NCBI GenBank assembly: GCA_016125185.1
Contig: WGMG01000006.1
Location: 434,001 to 498,000, forward strand
Origin: Armatimonadota bacterium
Lineage (GTDB): Bacteria; Armatimonadota; Fimbriimonadia; Fimbriimonadales; Fimbriimonadaceae
Direction of reading: 5' to 3'
Length of the DNA: 64,000 bases
In this document: positions 1 through 7,983 of the stretch, piece by piece
How positions within the stretch are numbered: position 1 is the stretch's first letter
Layout: each line of letters starts with the position of its first letter
Made by a program: the position numbers and the translations under genes
The notes under the pieces: generated by a model
Database searches by the model: none
What the model saw: only the letters and a program-made list of their open reading frames with translations
Told to the model about the DNA's origin: nothing

Positions 1-2
1 GC

Positions 3-833
3 ACGTCTCGGGTTCGGATCGCGGATGGGATGACGAAGCTGCTACAGGAGGCGTGGAACCAATCCTGGTCGCTGAATCGGCTCCGTCCACAGCTTCCGTG
101 GACGATGGGATTCGGCACATGGGAGATGTTTGATCACAACGTTCCTTGGGAGTTTTCGGTTTCGGCCAGCGGCTTGTGCGATATTTTTCGGATGCAAAAG
201 CCGAGCTTTTGGTTCTTTCGGAGCCAGCACAGCCCATCTCCATTTGTTAAGGTCGTGGGAGATTGGAACCCTGGCCCTCCCAAACGAGACTTGGTCGTCT
301 TTTCGAATTGCGAGGAAGTGGAACTCCTGGTCAACGGCAAGTCGATTGCGCGCCAGTCGCCTGTACGAGGGGGGGCAACAGACTACGCTGATGCCAAGCC
401 ATTCGATGGATCAAACACGGGTAACCTGCGCCACCCTCCCATCGTGTTTCGGAATATCCCGTATCAGCCGGGCTTGGTCGAAATAAAGGGCTTTGTCAAC
501 GGAAAGGTTGTAACGACCGACAGGCTCAGAACAGTTGAGCAACCCGAGCAAATTAAAGTCTTTGTGTACGAGTATGGAGTTCCGGCGACGAAGAATGACC
601 TCGTTTTCTTTCGGGCGGCAGTCGTTGACTCGCATGGCAATGTCTGCGTCGACGATAGTCGAGAGATTCACATCACGGTAAGCGGCGCCGAACTCGTTGG
701 GAAAGCGGAAATCGTTGCGGGAAAGGGCGCCATTGTCGGCCTTATCCGGACATCGCCAACGGCCTCTATCGTCTCGATTAGGGCAAGTGCTCCTGGCCTT
801 TGGCCCGCCAGCAGTGTCCTCGCCACGCGGTAG
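3..833 (+). CDS. Glycoside hydrolase family 2, C-terminal part (5' end outside window)
   Basis: The frame is open from the first bases of the window, so only the C-terminal ~277 residues of a larger enzyme are present. The visible part starts near the end of a TIM barrel (EAWNQSW, then a Trp/Phe-rich WTMGFGTWEMFDHN segment), continues with a DUF4982-like beta domain (VVFSNCEEVELLVNGKS, where the sugar-binding domain describes an amino-acid side group as a name carried by GH2 galactosidases), and ends in an Ig-like domain with the family-typical ending V-I-A-G-K-G-A-I-V-G-L-I-R-T-S. Known GH2 members with this tail cleave beta-galactosides or related sugars. Catalytic residues lie upstream of the window, so substrate cannot be judged. 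A strong terminator follows directly. Confidence 0.75.
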   Translation, partial: TSRVRIADGMTKLLQEAWNQSWSLNRLRPQLPWTMGFGTWEMFDHNVPWEFSVSASGLCDIFRMQKPSFWFFRSQHSPSPFVKVVGDWNPGPPKRDLVVFSNCEEVELLVNGKSIARQSPVRGGATDYADAKPFDGSNTGNLRHPPIVFRNIPYQPGLVEIKGFVNGKVVTTDRLRTVEQPEQIKVFVYEYGVPATKNDLVFFRAAVVDSHGNVCVDDSREIHITVSGAELVGKAEIVAGKGAIVGLIRTSPTASIVSIRASAPGLWPASSVLATR

Positions 834-835
834 GT

Positions 836-865
836 CCCGGAGGCGTTTTTGCCTCCGGGAGGTTT
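836..865 (+). terminator. Rho-independent terminator after GH2 gene
   Basis: A perfect 9-bp stem (836-844 CCCGGAGGC with 851-859 GCCTCCGGG) around a GTTTTT loop is followed by AGG and a run of five T. It lies 2 bp after the GH2 stop. On the opposite strand there is no U-run after the stem, so it serves the + strand gene. Confidence 0.85.
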
Positions 866-869
866 TTCC

Positions 870-3698
870 TTAATAGGTCTTGGGGTCGAGGATTTCGAGT
901 TTGTCCTTGAACTCCTCGGTACCGATCTTCATCGTGACCTCGTACGTTCCAGCCGGGGCGAAGACGCCGCGAAGGCGTGGCACCCAGTCGAACCGGTTAA
1001 GGCCCTTGGCGAAGATGAGATCGCTGTTTTCGGCGATCGTGTCGGTGACTCCGTCTGGACCTTTGAGGGAGATGGAGACCTTCGTGTCGCTCTTCGGGAC
1101 CTCGGTCAGATAGTAGTAGAACCGCGCTTTGGGTTGGCTGTTCGGGCTCATGAAGTACGAGTTACCTTCCAGCGGGTTGCCGGAAATGTAGGGCATGCGG
1201 ATTGCGGGCGAGGTTCCGAGGAAAGCGTCCTTCTTCGGAACTCCTCCACCCATACCTTCCAGGGCGGCGACATCGATCGTCCAAATCGAGCGGCCATGGG
1301 TCGCGATGACCAGATCCTTCATCAGCGGGTGAACCTTCAGGTCGTGGACTGCGACCGTGGGGAAAGCTCCTCGCATGCGACTCCACGATTTGCCGTTATC
1401 GACGCTGAATCGAAGCGACATCTCGGAGCCGAGGAACAGGAGGTTCGGGTTGTGTTCACCTTCGCGGATAACGTACAGGCAGTCCCAATCGGCCAGGCCG
1501 TTGGAGAGCGAGCGGAACGTTTTTCCGGCGTCGTCAGACACGTACAGGTACGGCTTGAAGTCGTCGTTTCGGTGTCCATCGGCGCAGACGTAGAGCCGAT
1601 CTTTCTGCCAGTGCGACCAGGTCACGCGGCTGATCCACGTGTTGGCCGGGAGCCCGGGCAGGTTTGCGGTGACGTCGGTCCAGGTTTCCCCGCCATCATT
1701 CGTGATGTTGACCAGTCCGTCGTCGGAGCCACAAGCGATGCGTCCCTTGACCATCGGCGATTCGTCGATGGTGACGATGGTGCAGTGGTTTTCTGCGCCA
1801 GTGGCTTCGGGGTTGATGCTGACTCGCTTGGCGATTTCGATGGTGTCGATCTTCTTCGGGCTCATGGTGGTGAGGTCCGGCGAGATCGACTTCCAGGTAT
1901 CGCCGCGGTTGGTCGACATCATCAGGTGGTTCGCACCGATGTAGATGGTCTTGTTGTCGTGAGGGCTGATGTGGATTGGCGTGTTCCAGTTGTAGCGAAG
2001 GGGCTTACCATCGAGGTTCCGTGGCTGGATGAAGCGCCGCTGCCCAGTCTTACGGTCGAGGCGTTGGGCCGCACCACCTTGGCTTTCGCTGTAGACGTAC
2101 TGCGATTCCACGTGGTCGGCTTCGGCGTAGAATCCGTCGCCTCCGTTGAGGTTGGTAGCGTCCCACGGTCCGACGCTGCCGCGCGGGCTCTGGGTGGGCA
2201 GGGCCCATCCGCCGTTGTCCTGTAGGCCGCCGTACACCCAGTAAGGAATCTGGCCATCGAACGAGACAGCGTAGAATTGGCCAATCGGGAGCTTGTTGCA
2301 GTGCTCCCAGGTGTCGCCGTGGTCGCGGGACTGGTAGATGCCTCCGTCGTCACCGGTGATGATGTGGTTGGAGTCCTTGGGATCGACCCACAGGGCGTGC
2401 TGGTCGGCGTGGACGATGTTTGAGCCGACGGTGTTCCAGGTTTTACCGCTGTCTTCGGTCCGCCACAGGTTCATCCCGCAAAGGTAGAAGGAGTTGGAGC
2501 GGCTCGGATCCCAGAGGGGAGTGGAGAAGTAGAAGGGGCGTGGATCGATCTGCCAGACGAGGTCCCAGCTTTCGCCGCCGTCCTTGCTGATGAAGGTTCC
2601 ACCGCCGTTCATCTGCACGCCTCGGACCTGTTGGAGTCGAGGATCGGGTTTAGGTTCAGGCTTTTTGGGCGCCGGCTTTTTGTCGTCCTTCTTTGCGGCC
2701 TGCGCGGGGGCGGCTTGGGCAGGAGCGGCTCCACCCTGCATGGCGAACTCGTTCTCATGATCGCCGTCTTGATCGCCGCCGTTGTCCTTGACTCGGCCTT
2801 CATCGTCGTTCTCATCGTTGCTGACTCGGATAGGAGCGCCGGGGACGCGGTATTCGACGGTGGCGATGATCATACGCGGATTGCGCGGGTTGATGGCAAG
2901 GCCGATTCGCCCAAGGTCGCCAGTCGGGAGGCCTTTCTTCAACTGCTTCCAGGTCTTACCGGCGTCGGTGCTCTTAAAGATTCCGGCGTCCATGCCGCCG
3001 TCCTTGAAGACGTAGGCTTCTCGGAGGCGATCCCACGCGCAGGCGTAGAGGATGTTCGGGTTGGACGGGTCCATGTCGAGGTCGATGATGCCAGCACGGT
3101 CGCCCTGGGTGAACACGAGATTCCAGGTTTTACCGCCGTCGATCGACTTATAGACGCCTCGCTCGGGGTTGCGACCCCAAAGCCGCCCGAGAGCGGCCAC
3201 GTAGACAATGTTGGGGTTATGCGGATCGACCACGACTTTGGATATGTGTCGCGTGTCGGTAAGACCCATGTGCTTCCAGGTCTTTCCGCCGTCGGTCGAC
3301 TTGTAGACTCCGTCGCCCCAGGCTACCGAGTTTCGGCTGGACTGTTCGCCGGTGCCGATGTAGATGACGTTGGGATCGGATTTGGAGAGGCCGATGGCGC
3401 CCATGCTGACGCTTCCACCGTAGTCGAAGACGCAGTCGAACGAGATTCCGCCGTTAACGGTCTTCCACAGTCCGCCGGAGGCCGACGCGACGTAGAAGAT
3501 GTTGCTGTTTGACGATTGGACGGCGATATCCATGATTCGGCCGCCCATGTTGGTAGGACCAAGCTGTCGGGGTTGAAGGTGATCCAGGATATCGGCGAGG
3601 GGGCCTTCGCTGATGGTTGGATACTTCTTTTCCCCGGTATCGAATTGACCAAATGAGGATGCCGCAAGAAAGGCAAGAAGGAGAGCATATCGTTTCAT
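870..3698 (-). CDS. Secreted Asp-box (BNR/sortilin-like) beta-propeller protein
   Basis: The product (~942 aa from the chosen start) begins with a clear signal peptide, MKRYALLLAFLAASSFGQ. An upstream in-frame ATG at 3749 would put 17 non-hydrophobic residues before it and was not chosen. About ten S-x-D-x-G-x-T-W Asp-box repeats are visible (STDGGKTW, SIDGGKTW, SKDGGESW, TEDSGKTW, SRDHGDTW, TNDGGETW and variants), as in VPS10/sortilin-like and YCF48-like propellers, so a two-propeller fold is expected. A Lys/Pro/Ala-rich low-complexity insert lies near residues 335-370. The last ~100 residues look like an Ig-like domain. Proteins of this kind are often annotated as glycosyl hydrolases, but no catalytic residues can be assigned. 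Probably exported; ligand unknown. Confidence 0.85.
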   Translation of the reverse strand: MKRYALLLAFLAASSFGQFDTGEKKYPTISEGPLADILDHLQPRQLGPTNMGGRIMDIAVQSSNSNIFYVASASGGLWKTVNGGISFDCVFDYGGSVSMGAIGLSKSDPNVIYIGTGEQSSRNSVAWGDGVYKSTDGGKTWKHMGLTDTRHISKVVVDPHNPNIVYVAALGRLWGRNPERGVYKSIDGGKTWNLVFTQGDRAGIIDLDMDPSNPNILYACAWDRLREAYVFKDGGMDAGIFKSTDAGKTWKQLKKGLPTGDLGRIGLAINPRNPRMIIATVEYRVPGAPIRVSNDENDDEGRVKDNGGDQDGDHENEFAMQGGAAPAQAAPAQAAKKDDKKPAPKKPEPKPDPRLQQVRGVQMNGGGTFISKDGGESWDLVWQIDPRPFYFSTPLWDPSRSNSFYLCGMNLWRTEDSGKTWNTVGSNIVHADQHALWVDPKDSNHIITGDDGGIYQSRDHGDTWEHCNKLPIGQFYAVSFDGQIPYWVYGGLQDNGGWALPTQSPRGSVGPWDATNLNGGDGFYAEADHVESQYVYSESQGGAAQRLDRKTGQRRFIQPRNLDGKPLRYNWNTPIHISPHDNKTIYIGANHLMMSTNRGDTWKSISPDLTTMSPKKIDTIEIAKRVSINPEATGAENHCTIVTIDESPMVKGRIACGSDDGLVNITNDGGETWTDVTANLPGLPANTWISRVTWSHWQKDRLYVCADGHRNDDFKPYLYVSDDAGKTFRSLSNGLADWDCLYVIREGEHNPNLLFLGSEMSLRFSVDNGKSWSRMRGAFPTVAVHDLKVHPLMKDLVIATHGRSIWTIDVAALEGMGGGVPKKDAFLGTSPAIRMPYISGNPLEGNSYFMSPNSQPKARFYYYLTEVPKSDTKVSISLKGPDGVTDTIAENSDLIFAKGLNRFDWVPRLRGVFAPAGTYEVTMKIGTEEFKDKLEILDPKTY

Positions 3699-3835
3699 GA
3701 CGATTAATCGTGGGTTTACCCTGCCGGTAATTTCATCAGGGCTTAACAAACGAAGAAGGGCGTAGTTTTTTTTGCGCTACCCTAAAAATGAGGGTCCATT
3801 CTCTCGACAATTGAAGCTTAGGGGATTCTTCCTGT

Positions 3836-5038
3836 ATGAACTTTGATGTGGCCAGCCTAACAGCCATTCCTTCGATTCTGGTCGGAGTGGCGATCTCAAG
3901 CGTTGCTTGGATGTTTTTAGATAAGTACTTCGCCAAGAAGAGCGATGGTGGAACGGGGTCGGGTACGAGCGATACGCTCGTTGAGACGCTTGAGGCGGAG
4001 CTTGTCTCCGCAAAGGAGAGCTTGGCGAAAGTCAACGAAGTCCACGCCTACGCTCGGCAGCTCGAGGAGAAGATCCAGCAGTTTGAGAGCATGGGCGAGA
4101 ACGCGGATTCCGACTTGCGCGTTAAGGTCCTGGAGAAGCAACTTTCCGAAAAGGCCGACCTCGAGGCGAGACTGGCCGTGGCGTTGCAGCAGCTTGAAGA
4201 CTACAAGGCCAAGGCTGAGATGTACGACACCGTACTTGGCAATACCGCAACTGCTCCGTTGACAGAGACGTTTGACTCGAAGGACGAGGTCGCCGCTGAA
4301 GAAGAGCCGGCTGCCGAAGAAGCTCCGGTCATCGAGGAAGCCCCGGCGGTGGAAGAGACTCCGGCTGCCGAAGAAGAAGAGATTTTGATCGAAGAAGAAG
4401 AGGCTCCGGCCGCCGAGGCTGAGCCCGAAGTGGCAGAAGAGCCCACGCCGGTGGTTGCAGAAGAGGAAGAAACTGAAGCCGAGCCTGAGCCGGTCGCGGC
4501 CGAAATAGAAGAGATTTTGGCGGAAGAAGAGCCAGCCGCCGAGGTTGAGGAAGAACCTGCCGCTGCCACGCTGGTCGAGCCGAATCCTACCATCGACGTC
4601 GAGTTGGAAGCGCCGGCGGCCCAAGCTGCACCAATCGAAGTTACGCCAGCGGCAAAGGAAATCGAAGAAGAACCCGCAGTCGCGGTTGCCTCCGCCGACA
4701 AACACCTTGAGATCACGCTGGTCCAGAACGAAGTCGCTAAGGGACCGGCTTCTCCGGTAGGCGCGGTTGCCCCGGCCGTCGAAGAGCGACCGGCACTGCG
4801 CATCGAAACGATGTCGGACCCTATTGGATTGAAAGGCGATCCGCTTGAGAAGATCGACGGGATCGGACAGATTTACCAATCGAAGCTGTATGAAGCGGGA
4901 ATCCGCACCTTCGCTCAGCTTGCCGCCGCCTCACCGAGCCGCATCACTGACATCATCGAGCCTCAGAACTGGCAGCAGATCGATGTCATGAAGTGGCGAC
5001 GCGAAGCCGCTCTGTATGCCGCAGGCGAGAAGGAGTAG
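3836..5038 (+). CDS. Membrane-anchored acidic coiled-coil protein with C-terminal helix-hairpin-helix domain
   Basis: 400 aa. Residues ~11-29 form one transmembrane helix close to the N-terminus. Residues ~45-130 are heptad-like and probably coiled coil. Residues ~145-310 are extremely rich in Glu, Ala and Pro (runs such as EEEPAAEVEEEPAA). The last ~65 residues hold a helix-hairpin-helix module (LEKIDGIGQIYQSKLYEAGI) of the type found in DUF4332/COG3743 proteins, which usually binds nucleic acid or protein non-specifically. An HhH domain tethered to the membrane by a long acidic arm is unusual; the arm would be extended and strongly negative. The next gene starts 4 bp downstream, so the two are co-transcribed. 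Function unknown. Confidence 0.75.
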   Translation: MNFDVASLTAIPSILVGVAISSVAWMFLDKYFAKKSDGGTGSGTSDTLVETLEAELVSAKESLAKVNEVHAYARQLEEKIQQFESMGENADSDLRVKVLEKQLSEKADLEARLAVALQQLEDYKAKAEMYDTVLGNTATAPLTETFDSKDEVAAEEEPAAEEAPVIEEAPAVEETPAAEEEEILIEEEEAPAAEAEPEVAEEPTPVVAEEEETEAEPEPVAAEIEEILAEEEPAAEVEEEPAAATLVEPNPTIDVELEAPAAQAAPIEVTPAAKEIEEEPAVAVASADKHLEITLVQNEVAKGPASPVGAVAPAVEERPALRIETMSDPIGLKGDPLEKIDGIGQIYQSKLYEAGIRTFAQLAAASPSRITDIIEPQNWQQIDVMKWRREAALYAAGEKE

Positions 5039-5042
5039 TAGG

Positions 5043-6011
5043 ATGTCCAAGACGAAGGTCATCAAAGGCGTCGTCGCCGGTCTTAGCCTTGTCGGCGCGC
5101 TTGGGCTCACCTATAAGTCCACGCCGGCTCCGGCTGCTAATGCCGCCAAGGGCCACAAGGGCGAGGAAATTCTGATTACTAGCCCAGAAAAGACAACTGA
5201 CTACGGTCTGGGCACGTATCGAGTGGAAGGATTTGTGCCGAAGGGCGCCGAATTTTCGGTCTATCTCGACCGAAAGCAGATGGATTCCTTTAAGGCCAAC
5301 ACCGAAGACGGCAGCTACGTTTACGATTTCAAGATCGATAAGTCGGGCGACCACATGGTGGCGATCCAGTATCAGGGCGCGGACGGAAAGGGTGTCATGC
5401 GGAAGCTCGATTTTTCGGCTTCGGACATGAAGAACATCATCAGGGACACCGGCGGAGAAGCTGAGAAAGCGAAGCCTGAACCAAAGGTTTCGGAGCACGA
5501 CCAGCAGAAGGAAGAGGAGACGCCGAAGAAGATCAACGACGACGCTCTCAACATGCTTCCTGAAGACAACGGCGGCGACGTGGTCTATCCTGAAGATCCG
5601 AGCGATCCGAACAGCGCCGAACACCGCAAGGAGAACGGCGTGAAGGACGACAAGAAGGCTCCGGCCAAGACTGACGTCAAGAAGCCAGCACCAGCCAAGA
5701 AGGCTGCACCGGCTAAGAAGCCGACAGTGGCTAAGAAACCGGCAGCCGCGGTCAAGAACGCACAGTTCGCGATCAGCAGCCATTCGAACTTCAACGTGAT
5801 CAAGCATGGTCTGGTGAAGATCGGTGGTAAGGGGCGACCGGGAGACAAGATTGTGGTCCTGGTGGACAACAAACCAGCGATGAAGGGCACGATCAAGCCG
5901 AACGGGCGATGGAGCTTCCCAGTGAAGATCAGCACGCCGGGCTACCGAGTCGTGACGGCCCAGAACCTGAGTAACAAACAATCCAAGACGATTAAGCTCA
6001 AGGTCAACTAA
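5043..6011 (+). CDS. Secreted/anchored protein with Lys/Ala/Pro-rich linker and C-terminal Ig-like domain
   Basis: 322 aa from the ATG at 5043, which has AGGAG seven bases upstream; the earlier ATG at 5016 lies inside the previous gene and lacks this site. Residues ~7-25 are a signal or anchor segment. Two beta-rich regions (about 35-130 and 250-322) resemble Ig-like modules; the second contains GRPGDKIVVLVDNKPAMKGT, a pattern of bacterial Ig-like domains. Between them is a basic linker of repeated P-A-K-K units, histone-H1-like. It is encoded 4 bp after the acidic HhH protein: one partner has a long negative arm, the other a positive one, so a direct charge-based interaction is possible but is only inference. 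Confidence 0.7.
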   Translation: MSKTKVIKGVVAGLSLVGALGLTYKSTPAPAANAAKGHKGEEILITSPEKTTDYGLGTYRVEGFVPKGAEFSVYLDRKQMDSFKANTEDGSYVYDFKIDKSGDHMVAIQYQGADGKGVMRKLDFSASDMKNIIRDTGGEAEKAKPEPKVSEHDQQKEEETPKKINDDALNMLPEDNGGDVVYPEDPSDPNSAEHRKENGVKDDKKAPAKTDVKKPAPAKKAAPAKKPTVAKKPAAAVKNAQFAISSHSNFNVIKHGLVKIGGKGRPGDKIVVLVDNKPAMKGTIKPNGRWSFPVKISTPGYRVVTAQNLSNKQSKTIKLKVN

Positions 6012-6027
6012 GGCGACCCATAAGAAG

Positions 6028-6059
6028 GAACCCCTCGACTTTTCGAGGGGTTCTTTTTT
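6028..6059 (+). terminator. Rho-independent terminator
   Basis: An 11-bp perfect stem (6028-6038 GAACCCCTCGA with 6043-6053 TCGAGGGGTTC), loop CTTT, followed by TTTTTT. It closes the two-gene unit 3836-6011. Confidence 0.9.
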
Positions 6060-6083
6060 GTTGCTCCGGTACACTTTTGGGTT

Positions 6084-7274
6084 ATGGATTTTGCCCTGAC
6101 GCAAGAGCACGAACTGATTCGGGAAATGGCCTATAAGTTTGGCCAAAACGAGGTTCTGCCGGGACTTGCCGAACGTGATCGCGAGCATCGAAGCGATGCC
6201 GAAATGCTAGAGAAAATGGCCGCGGGAGGCATCATGGGCATCTCTATTCCGGCTAAGTACGGCGGCAGCGATACCGACTATATTTCGCTCGGAATCGTGT
6301 GCGAAGAGCTTGAGCGTGCCGATTCGACCGCCCGCGTTGTGATGTCGGTTCACTCGGGCCTGCATTCATTGACCCTGTTGCAGTGGGGCACCGAGGAGCA
6401 GAAGCAGCGATGGCTTCCTGACTTGGCGAAAGGGAATCGCTGGGGCGGGTTTGGCTTGACTGAGCCGAATGCGGGATCCGATGCGGCGAACCTGCGGACG
6501 ACGGCGACGAAGGACGGCGACTCCTACATTCTCAACGGCGAGAAGACGTGGATTTCGTTGGCCGACTATGCCCATCAGTTTTTGGTGATTACGCGTCTGA
6601 CGCAAACCGATGCGAAAGCTCCGTATGCGGCGTTCATCGTCGACCGGTCGACTCCTGGATTTTCGTCGAAGGCGATCAAGGGCAAGCTCGGGGTTCGGGC
6701 GGGAAACACGGGGCAAATCTTTTTCGACAACATGCGCGTCCCAGCCGAGAACATGCTTGGCCAAGAAGGCGACGGCTTTAAGGTGGCGATGAGCGCCCTC
6801 GACCATGGCCGGTACACGGTGGCAGCGGGCGCGGTGGGCATCATTACCGCGTGCCTGGATGCCTGTACGAAGTATGCGAACGAGCGAGCCGTTGGTGGAG
6901 AAGTCATCGGCAAGAAGCAGTTGGTCCAGCAGATGATCGCTTCGATGGTGAAGGGGCGCGAGATCGGACGACTGCTGTACTACAAGGTCGGCTGGATGAA
7001 GAACACGGGCCAGCGGCATACGCGGGAGTGCTCGATGGCGAAGTGGACGAACTGCGAGGCGGCCTTTGATGCGGCGAACAAGGCGGTGGAGATCCACGGA
7101 GCTTACGGGTTCTGCGACGAGTTTCCGGTTGAGCGGTACTTCCGCAACTCGCGGGGAGCGATGATCTATGAAGGCACGCATGAAATCCACACGATCATGC
7201 AGGCGGAGTATGAATTGGGCTATCGGGCGGACAAACCGCTTGCGCACGTTTTGCCAACGTGGCCGGTGCAGTAG
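6084..7274 (+). CDS. Acyl-CoA dehydrogenase
   Basis: 396 aa, full length for the family. Acyl-CoA dehydrogenases are FAD enzymes that make the 2,3-double bond in acyl-CoA, passing electrons to ETF. Signature segments are present: GFGLTEPNAGSDAANLRT (FAD/substrate region), the YILNGEKTWIS motif, and near the C-terminus GFCDEFPVERYFRNSR followed by IYEGTHEIH, where the Glu of YEGT is the catalytic base position of short-chain enzymes. Chain length cannot be told from the sequence. The start ATG is only 8 bp after a TACACT -10-like box (6070-6075), implying a very short leader. The next gene follows after 2 bp. Confidence 0.93.
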   Translation: MDFALTQEHELIREMAYKFGQNEVLPGLAERDREHRSDAEMLEKMAAGGIMGISIPAKYGGSDTDYISLGIVCEELERADSTARVVMSVHSGLHSLTLLQWGTEEQKQRWLPDLAKGNRWGGFGLTEPNAGSDAANLRTTATKDGDSYILNGEKTWISLADYAHQFLVITRLTQTDAKAPYAAFIVDRSTPGFSSKAIKGKLGVRAGNTGQIFFDNMRVPAENMLGQEGDGFKVAMSALDHGRYTVAAGAVGIITACLDACTKYANERAVGGEVIGKKQLVQQMIASMVKGREIGRLLYYKVGWMKNTGQRHTRECSMAKWTNCEAAFDAANKAVEIHGAYGFCDEFPVERYFRNSRGAMIYEGTHEIHTIMQAEYELGYRADKPLAHVLPTWPVQ

Positions 7275-7276
7275 AG

Positions 7277-7732
7277 ATGAAGTTGGCGGAAGCTCTCATC
7301 GAGCGGTCGGACGTCCAGAAGCGCCTGCTGCAACTTGGTGAGCGCCTGAAGGCGAGTGCGAAGGTACAAGAGGGCAACGAGCCGCCGGAGAATCCTGACG
7401 AGTTGTTGAACGAGCTCGACCACTTGGCCGCTCGGTTTGAGCACTTGGTTCTGACAGTGAATCTGACGAATGCGAAATCGGTGGTGGAAGGGAAGACTTT
7501 AACGGAGCATTTGGCGGTTCGCGAAGCGTTGGCGAAGAAGATTGCGGTTCTTCGGGCGCTGATCGCGGATGCCAGTCCGAACATGACGCGGATGACTCGG
7601 TCGGAGTTGAGAACGCTTTCGACGGTTGATATTGGTAATTTGAGGAGTCAGGTGGACGACTTATCCAAGCGGCACCGGGAGGTTGACACGCTCATCCAAG
7701 GTTCTAATTGGGTGATCGATCTGGTCGAATAG
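7277..7732 (+). CDS. DIP1984 family (septicolysin-like) protein
   Basis: 152 aa from the ATG at 7277, two bases after the acyl-CoA dehydrogenase stop; the GTG at 7259 lies inside that gene. The opening MKLAEALIERSDVQKRL, the QEGNEPPENPDELLNELD segment, the N-L-T-N-A-K motif and the long helical second half (V-D-D-L-S-K-R-H-R-E-V-D-T-L-I-Q) match the DIP1984/septicolysin family. These are small all-helical proteins of uncertain role; the cytolysin name comes from one early report and need not apply. No signal peptide. Co-transcription with the dehydrogenase is likely from spacing but a functional link is not established. Confidence 0.85.
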   Translation: MKLAEALIERSDVQKRLLQLGERLKASAKVQEGNEPPENPDELLNELDHLAARFEHLVLTVNLTNAKSVVEGKTLTEHLAVREALAKKIAVLRALIADASPNMTRMTRSELRTLSTVDIGNLRSQVDDLSKRHREVDTLIQGSNWVIDLVE

Positions 7733-7738
7733 ACAATT

Positions 7739-7844
7739 TGGTGTAGGCGAAAATTTGGGCGAGACGCAGGGTTGGTCAGTACCCGGAACTGATCCCTAAG
7801 GTAGCCAGCGGAGACTTGGCGGGGTTCGACTCCCCGTGCACCCA
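7739..7844 (+). ncRNA. tRNA-like structured element (degenerate tRNA or tmRNA 3'-domain-like)
   Basis: A perfect T-arm is present: 7820-7824 CGGGG, loop TTCGACT, 7832-7836 CCCCG. The next seven bases (7837-7843) pair at six of seven positions, one a G-U wobble, with 7739-7745, giving an acceptor-like stem. Between them are a weak 3-bp D-like stem (7747-7749 with 7765-7767) and a 7-bp stem with a 7-nt loop (7774-7780 with 7788-7794). At 106 nt it is too long for an ordinary tRNA, the loop ACCCGGA lacks U33, and no CCA is encoded. It could be a tRNA relic, an allo-tRNA-like molecule or the 3' part of a tmRNA; the 5' half of a tmRNA was not found. It starts 7 bp after the DIP1984 stop. Confidence 0.35.
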
Positions 7845-7903
7845 TTATCTCAGCACAGGGCACCGTTTACGAGTCACCTTGACCGTGCACTACCAGCGTC
7901 TGA

Positions 7904-7935
7904 CGAGTTTTGGCTGAGGGTGGGTTTCGGGGAAT
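7904..7935. repeat. Conserved intergenic element, copy 1
   Basis: Contains CGAGTTTTGGCT (7904-7915), 12 bases, then CGGGGAAT (7928-7935). The same two blocks in the same order and orientation, 11 bases apart, recur at 44114-44144. In both places the element lies 40-50 bp beyond the stop codon of a minus-strand lipoprotein gene. Role unknown. Confidence 0.35.
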
Positions 7936-7947
7936 ATTAGATTTCGC

Positions 7948-7977
7948 TTGTTTCCGGCTGGATTCAGCCGGAAACAA
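7948..7977 (-). terminator. 13-bp hairpin after lipoprotein gene
   Basis: Perfect stem 7948-7960 with 7965-7977 (TTGTTTCCGGCTG and its complement), loop GATT, 6 bp beyond the stop of the minus-strand lipoprotein. No U-run follows on either strand, so it is either a Rho-dependent/processing hairpin or an mRNA 3'-end stabiliser rather than a textbook terminator. Confidence 0.5.
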
Positions 7978-7983
7978 TGGGCA

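Noticed and set aside
849-2225. Long + strand open frame opposite the Asp-box protein
   Set aside because: It is antisense to a gene with a signal peptide and clear repeats; the translated sequence has no coherent motif and arises from codon bias.
3917-4879. Minus-strand frame rich in Phe/Leu/Arg
   Set aside because: It is the complement of the Glu/Ala-rich region of the HhH protein.
4986-6188. 400-codon minus-strand frame
   Set aside because: It runs across the Ig-like gene, its terminator and the start of the acyl-CoA dehydrogenase gene, which is not compatible with a real gene.
7739-7844. Ordinary tRNA-Leu or tRNA-Sec
   Set aside because: The D-arm region resembles tRNA-Leu and the T-arm resembles tRNA-Sec, but no fold gives a proper 7-nt anticodon loop with U33, and the length is too great.
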